NCBI GenBank assembly: GCA_964374025.1
Contig: CAYJWU010000001.1
Coordinates: forward strand, 1-64,000
Source: JBASTI01 sp964374025
GTDB taxonomy: Bacteria > Patescibacteriota > Minisyncoccia > Spechtbacterales > HO2-43-30
Direction of reading: 5' to 3'
Length of the DNA: 64,000 nt
The notes beneath the pieces are model-generated. The model saw nothing but the letters and a program-made list of their open reading frames with translations. It did not search any database and was not told where the DNA came from. This document shows positions 41,371 to 50,876 of the stretch, one piece after another (the first letter of the stretch is position 1; each line of letters opens with the position of its first letter). A program made the position numbers and the translations under genes.

Positions 41371-42327
41371 ATGGACATCTTTATAAATAGAGAGTTTGAC
41401 AAATATTACGCGCATTCTCCTATCGTGCATCTCGACATTGGCGCCAGCGGTGGCCTGCAAAAAAATTGGCGTGGGGCTCGAAGGCATTTAATTAAAATTT
41501 TCGTAGAGCCAGACGAACATACTTTCAATAACCTATCAAAAAACGCTGACGAGGGGACAATACTAATCAGTACTCCACTGTACAGCGAGAGAAAATTCAT
41601 AGATTTTTATATATGCAGGAAACAAGAGGTTTCGTCTATATATTTTCCAAACAGAGAGTTTTTGAATCAGTTTCCCGACCCCCAACGTTTTGATGTCATA
41701 GATACAACCAAATTAGAAGCTGACACCTTGGATAATGTTCTTAAAAAATACAATACCCCGGATAAAAAATATGTAATTGATTTCATAAAGGTTGACACGC
41801 AAGGCAGTGAGCTTGATATTATCCGGGGCGCGACAGAAACAATCAAAAATGGCGTTATGGGATTAGAGGTTGAAGTTGAATTTGCGGAAATATACAAGGG
41901 CCAGCACTTTTTTGAAGACGTGAATACTTTTCTTCGAGAACATGGTTTTGTTTTTTTTGACTTTACGCAAACAACGCATTGGCGAAAAAAGAAATTTTTT
42001 GGAAGCGGACAGCTCGTATCCGCGGACGCTCTTTATTTTAAAAAACTAGATTTATTCATCAACGAGATGAATCGCCTGCCTATTTTGACAAAAAAAATCG
42101 GGGTGCTTAAGTATATGAGCTTATGCCATTTATACAAAAATTTCGACCACGCGAATACTTTATTTAGAACATTCTCGGATCTATTTACCGAGCGGGAGGA
42201 GAGGGCTATTAATTTACTGTATCAAAAGCATTATTTAATATCCCTCGCGCGAAATCCTTCGCGCTTTTTAAAAACGCCAGGAAAAATATACAAATTATTT
42301 CGTAATTTAAAAAATAATGAGTCCTAA
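41371..42327 (+). CDS. FkbM family methyltransferase, 318 aa
   Basis: Class I fold with VHLDIGASGGLQKNW at the start, IFVEPDEHTF and the FkbM signature DFIKVDTQGSELDIIRGA (about 145-162). The C-terminal 100 residues are helical and specific. FkbM enzymes O-methylate sugars. It overlaps the HAD gene by 11 bp. A second FkbM gene lies at 44402 in the same operon. Confidence 0.92.
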   Translation: MDIFINREFDKYYAHSPIVHLDIGASGGLQKNWRGARRHLIKIFVEPDEHTFNNLSKNADEGTILISTPLYSERKFIDFYICRKQEVSSIYFPNREFLNQFPDPQRFDVIDTTKLEADTLDNVLKKYNTPDKKYVIDFIKVDTQGSELDIIRGATETIKNGVMGLEVEVEFAEIYKGQHFFEDVNTFLREHGFVFFDFTQTTHWRKKKFFGSGQLVSADALYFKKLDLFINEMNRLPILTKKIGVLKYMSLCHLYKNFDHANTLFRTFSDLFTEREERAINLLYQKHYLISLARNPSRFLKTPGKIYKLFRNLKNNES

Positions 42328-42967
42328 TCGAAAAATCGAAACGATTATCTTTGATTTTGACGGGGTAATTGTGGAATCCATGGGCATTAAAGAAAATGCC
42401 TTTATTTCTTTATTTAAAAGTTACCCGGATCATCTGGAAAAAATCGTAGCCCTGCACAGGGCGCATGGAGGACTCTCCCGCTTTGAAAAATTCAAAATTA
42501 TTTATAAAGATATTCTTGGCCTCCCATACAGCGAAGAAATAGAAAGGGAACTTGGGAATAAATTTGCGAAGTACGTTTACGAAGAAGTTGTGCGATGTCC
42601 GTTTGTGGCCGGCGCCAAAGAGTTTTTAGAAAAATATCATAAAGAACTATCCTTTTTCATAGTTTCCGGCACCCCAGAAGTAGAGATGCGCAACATCACA
42701 AGGGCTCGCGGACTCGACAAATACTTTATTGGGGTTTTTGGTTCTCCGGAAAAAAAAGGCGCGATATGCCAGAAAATTTTGCGCTCGCGTAGGTTATCGC
42801 GCGATACCGTCATAATGGTTGGCGATTCAATTGACGACTATGATGGCGCAAAGGAAGCTCAAATTAAATTTATCGGCAGAATAACCGACAAAAACACTTT
42901 TGCGGGCTTGAGTATAGAGGGAACAATTCATGATTTTTTTGAATTAGAAAAATATCTTGGCAACTAA
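42317..42967 (+). CDS. HAD superfamily phosphatase, 216 aa
   Basis: HAD motifs I IIFDFDGVIVES (D13, D15), II FIVSGTP, and IV VMVGDSIDDYDGA, with a helical cap between about 25 and 95 (phosphoglycolate phosphatase type). It probably removes a phosphate from a sugar-phosphate acid in the same pathway, taking the place KdsC has in Kdo synthesis; KdsC itself lacks such a cap, so this is an inference. It overlaps both neighbours by 11 bp. Confidence 0.9.
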   Translation: MSPNRKIETIIFDFDGVIVESMGIKENAFISLFKSYPDHLEKIVALHRAHGGLSRFEKFKIIYKDILGLPYSEEIERELGNKFAKYVYEEVVRCPFVAGAKEFLEKYHKELSFFIVSGTPEVEMRNITRARGLDKYFIGVFGSPEKKGAICQKILRSRRLSRDTVIMVGDSIDDYDGAKEAQIKFIGRITDKNTFAGLSIEGTIHDFFELEKYLGN

Positions 42968-44396
42968 ACTTACATCCTACGAAACAGCTTTGGCACTATA
43001 CGGACTGATTTTTTCCCAGCTTAAAAGGAAGGAACAGCGTTATTTCTTGGGAACCATAAAGCACGATTTTGTGTTTTTTATTTTTGCTCTAATCGTAAAC
43101 GGCACGCGCCGGGACAATGGAAATTTTCAATCGAAAAGCAGAATAATTCCAAGAAACTTTAATGAATGGCATTTTGGCAAAAGGCGCATTACTTTTGATA
43201 ACACTGCCCCAAACGAAAGCAATTCCTCTCTCTGGAACAGAGATCGCGACTATTTTTTAAACAATACCAGCGCAAGGAAAAATACGGACGGAATTGCTGT
43301 TTTAACCTACGGGATAGATTTAGAAAAATCTTTTGAACTTGAGAACCTAACAAAGGAAAGGGAGATTAAGGCGATAGTTGATTGGAAGGGCGACCTCAAA
43401 CACGCAAATATCAATGGCGCTATGGTGGTTAAAAAATCTCTCATTTCAAACATAAAATCACTTCCCTACTTTTTAGAAAACCTTGCCGCTTTGGCTCCTA
43501 TTTATCGCGGCCTTGCGAAAAACTGCGGCCTCCGCTGCTCTCTTCCGGCTTTTTTGAGATACTTTATTTACTATGCTTTTGCTTCCGCGCGCATTCGTTC
43601 GATTATAAGCCGTCTGTCCAAGGACAACCGTATCGGAAAAGTTATGCTTTCCGATTTAGATAACGTAGTTGGCAATTCGTTTTCATTATGGAGCCAATTT
43701 TACGGATTTTCGCAGATTGTCTATCCGCACGGCTCTCCTGTTTTTCTTAATAAAAACCGATATTTTGAGCCGGACGAATACTACATCTGGACGACATATC
43801 AGAAAACATACGCGAAGGAAACCCAAAACAGCAGAACTAAATTTATACCTTTTCCCCCGAAGTGGCTTCAAAAGTTTTCGATAAAACAAAAAGAAGAGGT
43901 TAGGAAAATCACTATCGTCACGGCCATGGAAGAGAATTTAGAAATCCCCTTCGGGAATAAGGAGAAGCTGATTGACTATATTGAGGAAATTTGCGAATTC
44001 GCGCTTGAAAGAAATATTCTAGTCAATATAAAATCGCATAAGCTCTTGGATTGGCATGACGAATATGATAAATTATGCGCGCGATATAAAAATTTAACGC
44101 ATGTCAAAAGTCGCTGGAATATAGAGGAGATCACAGAAACTGACATTGGCGTCTTAATGAATACGAGCTCCACGCTTAGCCTACAGCTTCTTTATTGCGG
44201 AATTCCGGTAATAACCTGCGAGGAATCAATGTCCGAAATTGTACCGAAGCATTTTTCGGCCCCGCGCTTACAATTTATAGTCAAAAATAAAATAGAGCTA
44301 CTCAAGATTTTGGAACAATTGACTTCCGACAAGGAGTTCTACAAAAAAGCCCAAACCCAAGCCCTTGAAACTTTCCGCTCAATTTTCGCTACCTAA
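42957..44396 (+). CDS. Capsule-type GT-B glycosyltransferase-like protein, 479 aa
   Basis: Related to the capsule_synth/surface polysaccharide GT-B group by IVYPHGSPVFLNK (about 258-270), ILVNIKSHKLLDWHDEYDKL and NTSSTLSLQLLYCGIPVI (about 401-418), which matches the GSSGWEA..KRKPVV site of the protein at 26876-28321. The N-terminal half is not recognisable. The start is a TTG at 42957, since no ATG occurs before residue about 155; it overlaps the HAD gene by 11 bp and has no Shine-Dalgarno, so the precise start is uncertain. Confidence 0.7.
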   Translation: MATKLTSYETALALYGLIFSQLKRKEQRYFLGTIKHDFVFFIFALIVNGTRRDNGNFQSKSRIIPRNFNEWHFGKRRITFDNTAPNESNSSLWNRDRDYFLNNTSARKNTDGIAVLTYGIDLEKSFELENLTKEREIKAIVDWKGDLKHANINGAMVVKKSLISNIKSLPYFLENLAALAPIYRGLAKNCGLRCSLPAFLRYFIYYAFASARIRSIISRLSKDNRIGKVMLSDLDNVVGNSFSLWSQFYGFSQIVYPHGSPVFLNKNRYFEPDEYYIWTTYQKTYAKETQNSRTKFIPFPPKWLQKFSIKQKEEVRKITIVTAMEENLEIPFGNKEKLIDYIEEICEFALERNILVNIKSHKLLDWHDEYDKLCARYKNLTHVKSRWNIEEITETDIGVLMNTSSTLSLQLLYCGIPVITCEESMSEIVPKHFSAPRLQFIVKNKIELLKILEQLTSDKEFYKKAQTQALETFRSIFAT

Positions 44397-44401
44397 CTTC
44401 C

Positions 44402-45238
44402 ATGAAAAAAATCTATCTATTTCTTGAGCCCCTATTAATATTCGTTGTTAAGAAAATCCCGGTTAAGCTGCTTCTGCGAATAAAGCAAAATACCCATTTG
44501 GTGAAGAAAATGGACTACTCCCGCCATGATATCTTCCTAAATATAGACTCAACATTTGAAAATCATGCTCGCCCCATTTCATGCGCGAGCGAACCCGAAA
44601 CGGTGCGATGGATAGAAACATTTTTCAGGAGCGGCGAAGTTTTTTACGATATAGGCGCGAATGTAGGCGCGTATTCGTTTGTCGCGGCAAAATTTTTCAA
44701 CGGAAATATAAAAGTATACGCGTTTGAACCGGCTTTCATGACCTATGCTCAACTTTGCAGAAATATTCTCTTAAATAACTGCGAAGATTGCATTACTCCC
44801 CTACCAATTGCTCTCGCCGATAAAACCGCTATAAATACTTTCAACTACCATAACCTCGCTACCGGCAGCTCAATCCACGCGCTTGGCGAAGCCATAGATG
44901 ATAGGGGCAGGCCTTTTGAGCCCCTAGCCAAACAACGGGTTCTCGCGTTCAGCATTGATGACCTAATTAGGCAATTTAATATGCCGATCCCAAATCACAT
45001 CAAGATTGACGTTGACGGCATTGAGCTTGCGATATTAAAAGGCGCGGAAACGACCCTAGAAAGTCCTCTCGTCAGGAGCATACTCTTGGAATTACAAAAG
45101 GGGGACTCGGAAACAAACGCGGCCGTTCAATTCTTGAGGAGCAAGGGGTTTGAATTTCACTCCAAGCATCAGGACCGAAACTACATTTTTGTAAAAAAGT
45201 ATGCAAAAAACCTGCCACATTTACCAAAAACGCGCTGA
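44402..45238 (+). CDS. FkbM family methyltransferase, 278 aa
   Basis: VFYDIGANVGAYSFVA (about 79-94), VYAFEPAF and the FkbM signature IKIDVDGIELAILKGAE (about 200-216) define the family. The N-terminus has a hydrophobic stretch (FLEPLLIFVV) that may attach it to the membrane. It likely O-methylates a sugar of the glycan built by this operon. It overlaps the next gene by 38 bp. Confidence 0.92.
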   Translation: MKKIYLFLEPLLIFVVKKIPVKLLLRIKQNTHLVKKMDYSRHDIFLNIDSTFENHARPISCASEPETVRWIETFFRSGEVFYDIGANVGAYSFVAAKFFNGNIKVYAFEPAFMTYAQLCRNILLNNCEDCITPLPIALADKTAINTFNYHNLATGSSIHALGEAIDDRGRPFEPLAKQRVLAFSIDDLIRQFNMPIPNHIKIDVDGIELAILKGAETTLESPLVRSILLELQKGDSETNAAVQFLRSKGFEFHSKHQDRNYIFVKKYAKNLPHLPKTR

Positions 45239-46832
45239 TACGTCTCCGAGTCAAGCTAATGCTTACGCCATTGAGGATTATACTGACTTCGGATCTGTCC
45301 AAAGGGCGGCGGAAATCAACAGAGATCTCTTCCTCGATGAATGGAATAAAGGGTATATAAAGGGCCTTACATATCAAGGATACGAATTAAGTTGGGCGGT
45401 TTATGATACCTTATATCATCGATTTTCTTTTCCGGTAACTCAAATAGAAAAATTATGGGAGGAAGTTAAAAATTATGAAAAAATTGTTTTGCATAATATC
45501 TATGATCCGTACGATTTTGTTTTAAAGCATCTTTGTTTTAACAAAAAATTAGAAATTAAAAACAGAAGTAAAATCTTTGAAAAAATAAAGGCAAAGAAGT
45601 TGTTTTTGATTTTTACCGCTTTTATAATTGCTATTATAGGCATCGCGTACTTCACCGTCTCAAAACGAAAAATCGCGGTATGGTCTAGCGATATGATATA
45701 CCCCGGAACTGATTCGGATTTTCGCGTAAACAAACTTTACGAGAATTTACGCGTAAATAATTTAAGGTTTCTGGAATTTGTCCGGCTCAATGACATATCA
45801 AGTCTATTTAAAAACTTTTTCATAAGAAAAAGGCTTGTAATTTACTACCAGCCCATTATTTACCTATTTTCTCCATTCATTATCCCGCGGAAACTCGCTC
45901 CAAAATCCATCTATAACTCGGCCTTACTATCATGCGATCGCGATATTCGGCTTGCCGCGAAAGTCATTCCAATCTTCCGGGCTATTTATAAACTTTTCGG
46001 CATAAGGTCTCTATGGACGCTATATTTCACGTCGCGAAATGTTTCCCTTGTAATTGCGGCGAAATGCTCCGGGATAAAAACAGTTGGGATGAAGCATGGG
46101 GCCGGCACAAAATCGTATGATATTTTTGAATTCATTCCCGCGTATTCTTCGGAAAAAAAACTTGGGCCGGATGTTTTTGGGGTGTGGAGCGCTTGGTGGC
46201 AGGATTATTTCCGGAAATACAGCAAAATTTTTGCCGAGGACTCTGTAAGGTACGCTGGACTTCTTAGGCCATATACCTTGCGGCAAATTTCAGAATCTAG
46301 TCCCGCAGTTGCGGGACAAAAAGCGCAAAACAACAAAATTAAAATCATGCTGCTCTCCGAACCCCTGACCGACCCAAAAGAAATCGCGCCCTACTTAAAA
46401 GTTTTACTGCGCGATCAACGCTTTTCCGTGGCTATCAAAATAAGGCCAATGATTAAGGATTTATTTTATGAAGAACTGCTGAAATTAATGCCGGAGGTGA
46501 AGTTTTTGCCTAAATACAGCGGAAACATTTTTGAGGACGGGAAAAAAGCCGATGTATTTTTAGGATCCCATACTACAGCCCTGCTTGAGGCCTCGCTTAT
46601 AAACCGACTTTCGATATTTGTGAAAACACAAAAGTGGGGTGACTATTTCGATTTGAGCGATATAGTTCCCGAACTCAACATCCTCGTTGAAGATCCTAAA
46701 GAGCTGCCGCAAAATATTATTTTGAGAATAAACCAAGAGCCCAAATTGAAAACCATTGAAAAAATCAAAACACGCTACTTTGGAGAAAATAAAGACGGCG
46801 CAAAGTGGGCCGTAAGCGAACTCAATATATAA
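45201..46832 (+). CDS. Surface polysaccharide GT-B-like protein, 543 aa
   Basis: A single membrane segment lies at about 134-152 (KLFLIFTAFIIAIIGIAYF). The C-terminal half shows GMKHGAGTKSYDIFEF (about 293-308), IKIRPM and VFLGSHTTALLEASLINR (about 452-469), the nucleotide-site pattern of capsule-type GT-B enzymes like those at 26876 and 42957. An 18-bp palindrome (46300-46317) lies in frame in the linker (SSPAVAGQK). The 38-bp overlap with the FkbM gene is long, so the true start could be slightly downstream. Its stop is 2 bp from the stop of the convergent gene. Confidence 0.7.
   Translation: MQKTCHIYQKRADTSPSQANAYAIEDYTDFGSVQRAAEINRDLFLDEWNKGYIKGLTYQGYELSWAVYDTLYHRFSFPVTQIEKLWEEVKNYEKIVLHNIYDPYDFVLKHLCFNKKLEIKNRSKIFEKIKAKKLFLIFTAFIIAIIGIAYFTVSKRKIAVWSSDMIYPGTDSDFRVNKLYENLRVNNLRFLEFVRLNDISSLFKNFFIRKRLVIYYQPIIYLFSPFIIPRKLAPKSIYNSALLSCDRDIRLAAKVIPIFRAIYKLFGIRSLWTLYFTSRNVSLVIAAKCSGIKTVGMKHGAGTKSYDIFEFIPAYSSEKKLGPDVFGVWSAWWQDYFRKYSKIFAEDSVRYAGLLRPYTLRQISESSPAVAGQKAQNNKIKIMLLSEPLTDPKEIAPYLKVLLRDQRFSVAIKIRPMIKDLFYEELLKLMPEVKFLPKYSGNIFEDGKKADVFLGSHTTALLEASLINRLSIFVKTQKWGDYFDLSDIVPELNILVEDPKELPQNIILRINQEPKLKTIEKIKTRYFGENKDGAKWAVSELNI
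46300..46317. repeat. 18-bp palindrome in frame in a GT-B gene
   Basis: gtcccgca-gt-tgcgggac, perfect 8-bp arms, translated as SPAVAGQ. It shares the gtcccgc/gcgggac arms with the element at 12689-12705. Confidence 0.5.
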
Positions 46833-46834
46833 AC

Positions 46835-47491
46835 TTACTTCACCTTTTTCACTTGAACAAAATTTATTTTTAGTGTCCCCCACTCTTTTTTGAATTTATC
46901 CTGAATTGGCAGTATTTTGACTTCAAATTTTGTCCGGTCTAACGCGTCAATAAGGCTCTGACATCCGGCATCTTTCCTCTTGCCCCATTCTCCGCTCCAA
47001 TAATCGTCAAAAATAACTACGGTGTTATTATCCATAACTTTTTGGCTATAATACCAATCATTCGTAATCGTCTCAATGCTGTGCCCGCCATCTATAAATA
47101 CCAAATCCATCTTTGGCAGCGAGGGGACTACTTTTGGCAAAGTTTCCTCCGTGAAACCTTTAAATAGCTGAATCTTAGCGCCGCTCGCCTCAAGTCGAGC
47201 CCGGACTTGTTCCATGGTCGGCGGTCTTTTTGAAACCTCTTTTGTAAAAACTTCTTCGTTCATAATCTCAAAAATATCAAAGCCGTAATATTCTACTTCA
47301 TCCGGACCGTTAAACTCCTGCGCGGCTTCAATCATCTCACGGGATCGCCCGCCATTCCAAGTTCCTATCTCCATAATTCTTTTACATCTATTTTTCTTGA
47401 TAATTTCAAACAAATAATTATAGCGCCGAGCCATTTCCGCGCCCCGCAGACGATGGCAAATTTTTTTAAGAATGCGAGATAATTGCCGCAT
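46835..47491 (-). CDS. SAM-dependent methyltransferase (type 24), 218 aa
   Basis: IMEIGTWNGGRSREMIEAA (about 38-56) binds SAM; DLVFIDGGHSIETITNDW (about 130-147) is the characteristic acidic motif of cephalosporin hydroxylase/type 24 O-methyltransferases, with IFDDYW as a likely metal site. It is the last gene of the 14-gene minus-strand glycan operon and is convergent with the plus-strand operon, with 2 bp between the stop codons and no terminator visible. Confidence 0.88.
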   Translation of the reverse strand: MRQLSRILKKICHRLRGAEMARRYNYLFEIIKKNRCKRIMEIGTWNGGRSREMIEAAQEFNGPDEVEYYGFDIFEIMNEEVFTKEVSKRPPTMEQVRARLEASGAKIQLFKGFTEETLPKVVPSLPKMDLVFIDGGHSIETITNDWYYSQKVMDNNTVVIFDDYWSGEWGKRKDAGCQSLIDALDRTKFEVKILPIQDKFKKEWGTLKINFVQVKKVK

Positions 47492-47503
47492 AATTTTATT
47501 GCT

Positions 47504-48541
47504 TTAGTTCATCAAACTTTTATACGCCGCGATATACTGCGCGACAGTTTTCTCCAGGGGATGCGCCCGGGCCCATTCGTGACTATTTTCGCTCATAGCC
47601 TGCCGCCTTTTATTGCTGCTTAAAATCGTACTTATCGCGCCGGCTGTGGCCTCAATATCATTTTGCCTCACAAGAATTCCGTTGTAATCGTTTTTGACTG
47701 CGTCTTCAATGCCATTGCCTAAAGTCCCAACAACGGGCAAACCCGCTGCTGCTGCCTCTAAAAATACCAAACCGAAACCCTCAAAGTTATGATCAATATT
47801 CAAGGAGGTCAGCACGAATAGTTGAGATTTTTGATACAAGCCGCGCAATTCTACCTCGGAAACCTCGTTTAAAAACTCTACACTTTCGGAAACGCCATAT
47901 TTTGCCGCAAGCCCTTTTAGCTCATTAAAATAAGCAGTGTCACTATGACTGCCAACTATTTTGTACTTCAGGGTTGGGAAATTTTTCCCGGCTAAAGCAA
48001 AGGCCGGGATAGATATATGATAACCCTTGCGACGCTTAATCGCACCGACGCTTAAAATGAAATTTTCATCGCCGGGCAAATGCTCCGTGTAAAATAGCGC
48101 AAGATTCACGCCATGATTAATAACCTCAATGTTTCTTAACTTTACTTTTTTGAGCAGTTCCTCTTTTGTGAAATTACTTATAGCGATTACCGCATTCGCC
48201 GACTTACACGCAAGCTTAGACAAAAAGGCAGTTTTCCATCCATACAAAGGTTCTATCGCATAGGTACCCTGGGCAGTTACAACTATTTTTTTTGACAAAA
48301 ATATCCTTGCAAAATACGCGATAACGCCGTATGGATAAACATCAAGCGCGTGGATTATATCAAAGTCCCCTATATGCTTACGCGCGTAAACTACGGCCCT
48401 TAAAAAACCCCTCGCGCCCCCCTCTACGGCAAGGACTGTTGTTGCGCAGCCGTTTGCTTTTACGCCGCAAACTAGATCGGCAGCGTACCTGCCCCATCCA
48501 GATTTTGGATTCATGTCGGGAGTTAAATATAAAATTTTCAT
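47504..48541 (-). CDS. GT4 family glycosyltransferase, 345 aa
   Basis: GT-B retaining transferase: N-terminal ILYLTPDMNPKSGWGRYAADL, middle VINHGVNLALF, and C-terminal site ILSVGAIKRRKGYH with the ExxxxxxxE motif FEGFGLVFLEAAAAGLPVV (about 263-281). Cytosolic or peripheral at the membrane. It adds one sugar to the lipid-linked glycan. Its start overlaps the stop of the GT-C gene by 4 nt. Confidence 0.93.
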   Translation of the reverse strand: MKILYLTPDMNPKSGWGRYAADLVCGVKANGCATTVLAVEGGARGFLRAVVYARKHIGDFDIIHALDVYPYGVIAYFARIFLSKKIVVTAQGTYAIEPLYGWKTAFLSKLACKSANAVIAISNFTKEELLKKVKLRNIEVINHGVNLALFYTEHLPGDENFILSVGAIKRRKGYHISIPAFALAGKNFPTLKYKIVGSHSDTAYFNELKGLAAKYGVSESVEFLNEVSEVELRGLYQKSQLFVLTSLNIDHNFEGFGLVFLEAAAAGLPVVGTLGNGIEDAVKNDYNGILVRQNDIEATAGAISTILSSNKRRQAMSENSHEWARAHPLEKTVAQYIAAYKSLMN

Positions 48542-50268
48542 ATGCTATTTTCTACTTTATACACAGCGAACTCGTTGGCCGCTTCATATATTTTTTTCAA
48601 CACCGGAATATCTTCGTACATAAAAGTTATTTCCTTTTTTTTGTCCCATACCACTAGGTCAACATCCAAGTCCTTGAATATTTCACCGTATGACAATTCG
48701 TAAAAATCTTTATATTTTGCCGCGATCGCGATAAGCGCCTCATCTGGAATACGATCGTCATCGCCGTATTTCTCCCGATAATAAATTCCAAATGCCTCGC
48801 TCGCGACCATGCTTCTTTCTTTTTGCATTATTGACTGTATGTCTTTGGGATATATGTTGCGCAATTTATATTCTAAAAACAATTTTTTAATAAAGTATTC
48901 TCTTCCAGCGAGATAAAACTGGGCATGGTGAACATTTAAAGAGTCGTGCTTTGTGTATACGGGCAATAACGCCGCGAGTGTCCCCGTGGCCCATATATTC
49001 TGCGCTGATGCGTAATTACTCTCAAGATAGGACATTATGCCGGAATACCTCTGGCTCTCGAGCGCCCCGGGATAGCGATAGTTATAGGAATTAATCTGAA
49101 CGAGCGCCGCATTATAAAAAAGAATGACAACGGCGGCTGTAAGTACAATAGTCGTCAATCTTTTCTTCATAAACCTTTCCAGGATATAGACAAATAGCAT
49201 GGCCATAAGAATACTGACGAGGGGCTTTGTTATATACCAGTGGTAATGACCCGCCTGCAGTGTTTGCCCCGTAATAATTTGCTGGTTTATCAAAATCCAC
49301 AAGGCGATGATTGAAAATAGAAAAAATATTTTGGACCTCTCGTGCTTGCGCGGCCAAAAAAATAAAAGGATCATCAAGGAGGCCGCGAGCCAGGTTCCAA
49401 AAATAAACGAATGACTGTCAATAATCCCGTATCTTGCGGCGGTGTCAATATAATCTTCGTGAAACTTAAGTTTTAAAAAGTTAATCCAATACGGTATTGT
49501 TACTAATATATGAAGAGTGCACGCATAACAAAGCGCCTTAATATTCGCTTTATGCTTCTTGTACGCATAATAAAAAAAATATAAAGCCGTAAGAACCACA
49601 AGGAAAGACCAGGTATATATGTATAGATAGATAGATAGGCCGGATAGCGCTCCATATAATAAAATAACTCCCTTGTTCGTTTTTACGTTGTAATTTGTCA
49701 CCCTGAATAATATATACAGGCACGCAAACAGAAATAAAGAACTCACTTGGGGATTGATGGGTCGTGTATAAATCAAAAAGTCGTCGGTATAGCTCGTTGC
49801 GGAGAGTAACGCTATAATTGACCCGGCTCCGCTCGTCAGATTGAATCCCAAAAGCACAGCGCATGATGCAAGTAGCGAGATTTTTTTACACAAAAATAAT
49901 TTATACGCAAAAAAATATATGAGCAAAAAAATCAGAAACGGGAAAACGAACTTTGAAAGTACATTAACCGAAGCCGCGTCCATAAATAAAATCTTTCCCA
50001 ATCCCGCGACAATTATTTCTCCCAGCGGCGGCTGGAAATAGGGCATATCTTTATCGGGCGAAAATACGTTTCCTAGCGCCGGGTGACCATCATACACTTC
50101 GCGGATCCGAGTGAGATAATGATGCTCCGCGTCAGCTCCAAACATATGAATTCCGGAAAAGTCTTGTGCAGAAAACATAAAAACTAATTGGGGCAAAATC
50201 GAAATAGTCCCTATTCCAAACGCCACGATAAATGCTACAAAATGATTTTTAAAAAAATTCTTTATCAT
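48538..50268 (-). CDS. GT-C type integral membrane glycosyltransferase, 576 aa
   Basis: Paralogue of the protein at 14455-16182: the same N-terminal loop (DFSGIHMFGADAEHHYL, then DGHPALGNVF, about 36-70), 10-12 membrane helices to about 385 and a soluble C-terminal domain ending VDLVVWDKK. The acidic residues in the first loop are the likely catalytic site for a polyprenyl-phosphate sugar donor. A GATA-type short tandem repeat (about 49622-49638) is within a membrane helix. It overlaps the downstream GT4 gene by 4 nt. Confidence 0.8.
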   Translation of the reverse strand: MIKNFFKNHFVAFIVAFGIGTISILPQLVFMFSAQDFSGIHMFGADAEHHYLTRIREVYDGHPALGNVFSPDKDMPYFQPPLGEIIVAGLGKILFMDAASVNVLSKFVFPFLIFLLIYFFAYKLFLCKKISLLASCAVLLGFNLTSGAGSIIALLSATSYTDDFLIYTRPINPQVSSLFLFACLYILFRVTNYNVKTNKGVILLYGALSGLSIYLYIYTWSFLVVLTALYFFYYAYKKHKANIKALCYACTLHILVTIPYWINFLKLKFHEDYIDTAARYGIIDSHSFIFGTWLAASLMILLFFWPRKHERSKIFFLFSIIALWILINQQIITGQTLQAGHYHWYITKPLVSILMAMLFVYILERFMKKRLTTIVLTAAVVILFYNAALVQINSYNYRYPGALESQRYSGIMSYLESNYASAQNIWATGTLAALLPVYTKHDSLNVHHAQFYLAGREYFIKKLFLEYKLRNIYPKDIQSIMQKERSMVASEAFGIYYREKYGDDDRIPDEALIAIAAKYKDFYELSYGEIFKDLDVDLVVWDKKKEITFMYEDIPVLKKIYEAANEFAVYKVENSI

Positions 50269-50273
50269 TGAAT

Positions 50274-50873
50274 TTACTTTAACAAAAAAACAAAATATCC
50301 CGACACTTGTTTCCCTGACTGAAATTTTACGGTCATATTATCAAGAAGTCGGGCAAGATATGCAACGAACTTCGTAATAAAGATTTTTTGAAGGGGCAGC
50401 ATGTTTGCTATTGTTTCAAATTGTCCTTTAATGGTGCATATTTCTATGCTTTTGAATTTGTTAAATAATTCCCTGACCCCGTCAACACTAAACCTCCAAT
50501 AATCGCACATCCCTTCTTCCGAACGGCCGTGATAGGGATAAAGAAAGGGTACATATAACAAACACATACCGCCCGGCTTTAACACGCGGAAAATCTCATC
50601 GGAAGCCAAAAACGGATTGCGGACAAACTGTAAGACCGACTTACAAATTATCGCATCCGCGCTTTGATCGCCTAAGGGGAGATTATTGATATCAGCTACT
50701 ATGTCAGGATTACATTTTTCCGAGATATCTATTGTGCGGTAGTCGCAATTAGAGAAATAGTGCTTATACCTTAAAAGTCCTTGGAATCTGTACCCGCTGC
50801 CAATATCAAAAATAACTTTCCCTTTGGCGATTTCTTTTATTTTTGCCTCAAAAAAGTTTTCGCTCTGACTCAT
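50274..50873 (-). CDS. SAM-dependent methyltransferase, 199 aa
   Basis: KVIFDIGSGYRFQGLLR (about 19-35) is the SAM site, followed by DYRTIDIS, LPLGDQSADAIICKSVLQFV and KPGGMCLLYVPFLYPYHG, a type 11 methyltransferase. The final 40 residues are hydrophobic (FITKFVAYLARLL) and may touch the membrane. By context it methylates a glycan intermediate. It sits 3 bp after a GT4 gene and 5 bp before the GT-C gene. Confidence 0.88.
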   Translation of the reverse strand: MSQSENFFEAKIKEIAKGKVIFDIGSGYRFQGLLRYKHYFSNCDYRTIDISEKCNPDIVADINNLPLGDQSADAIICKSVLQFVRNPFLASDEIFRVLKPGGMCLLYVPFLYPYHGRSEEGMCDYWRFSVDGVRELFNKFKSIEICTIKGQFETIANMLPLQKIFITKFVAYLARLLDNMTVKFQSGKQVSGYFVFLLK

Positions 50874-50876
50874 AAT

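Noticed and set aside
49622..49638. GATA tetranucleotide run in the GT-C gene
   Set aside because: It is short, encodes ordinary helix residues at normal length, and could be chance in AT-rich membrane-protein DNA.
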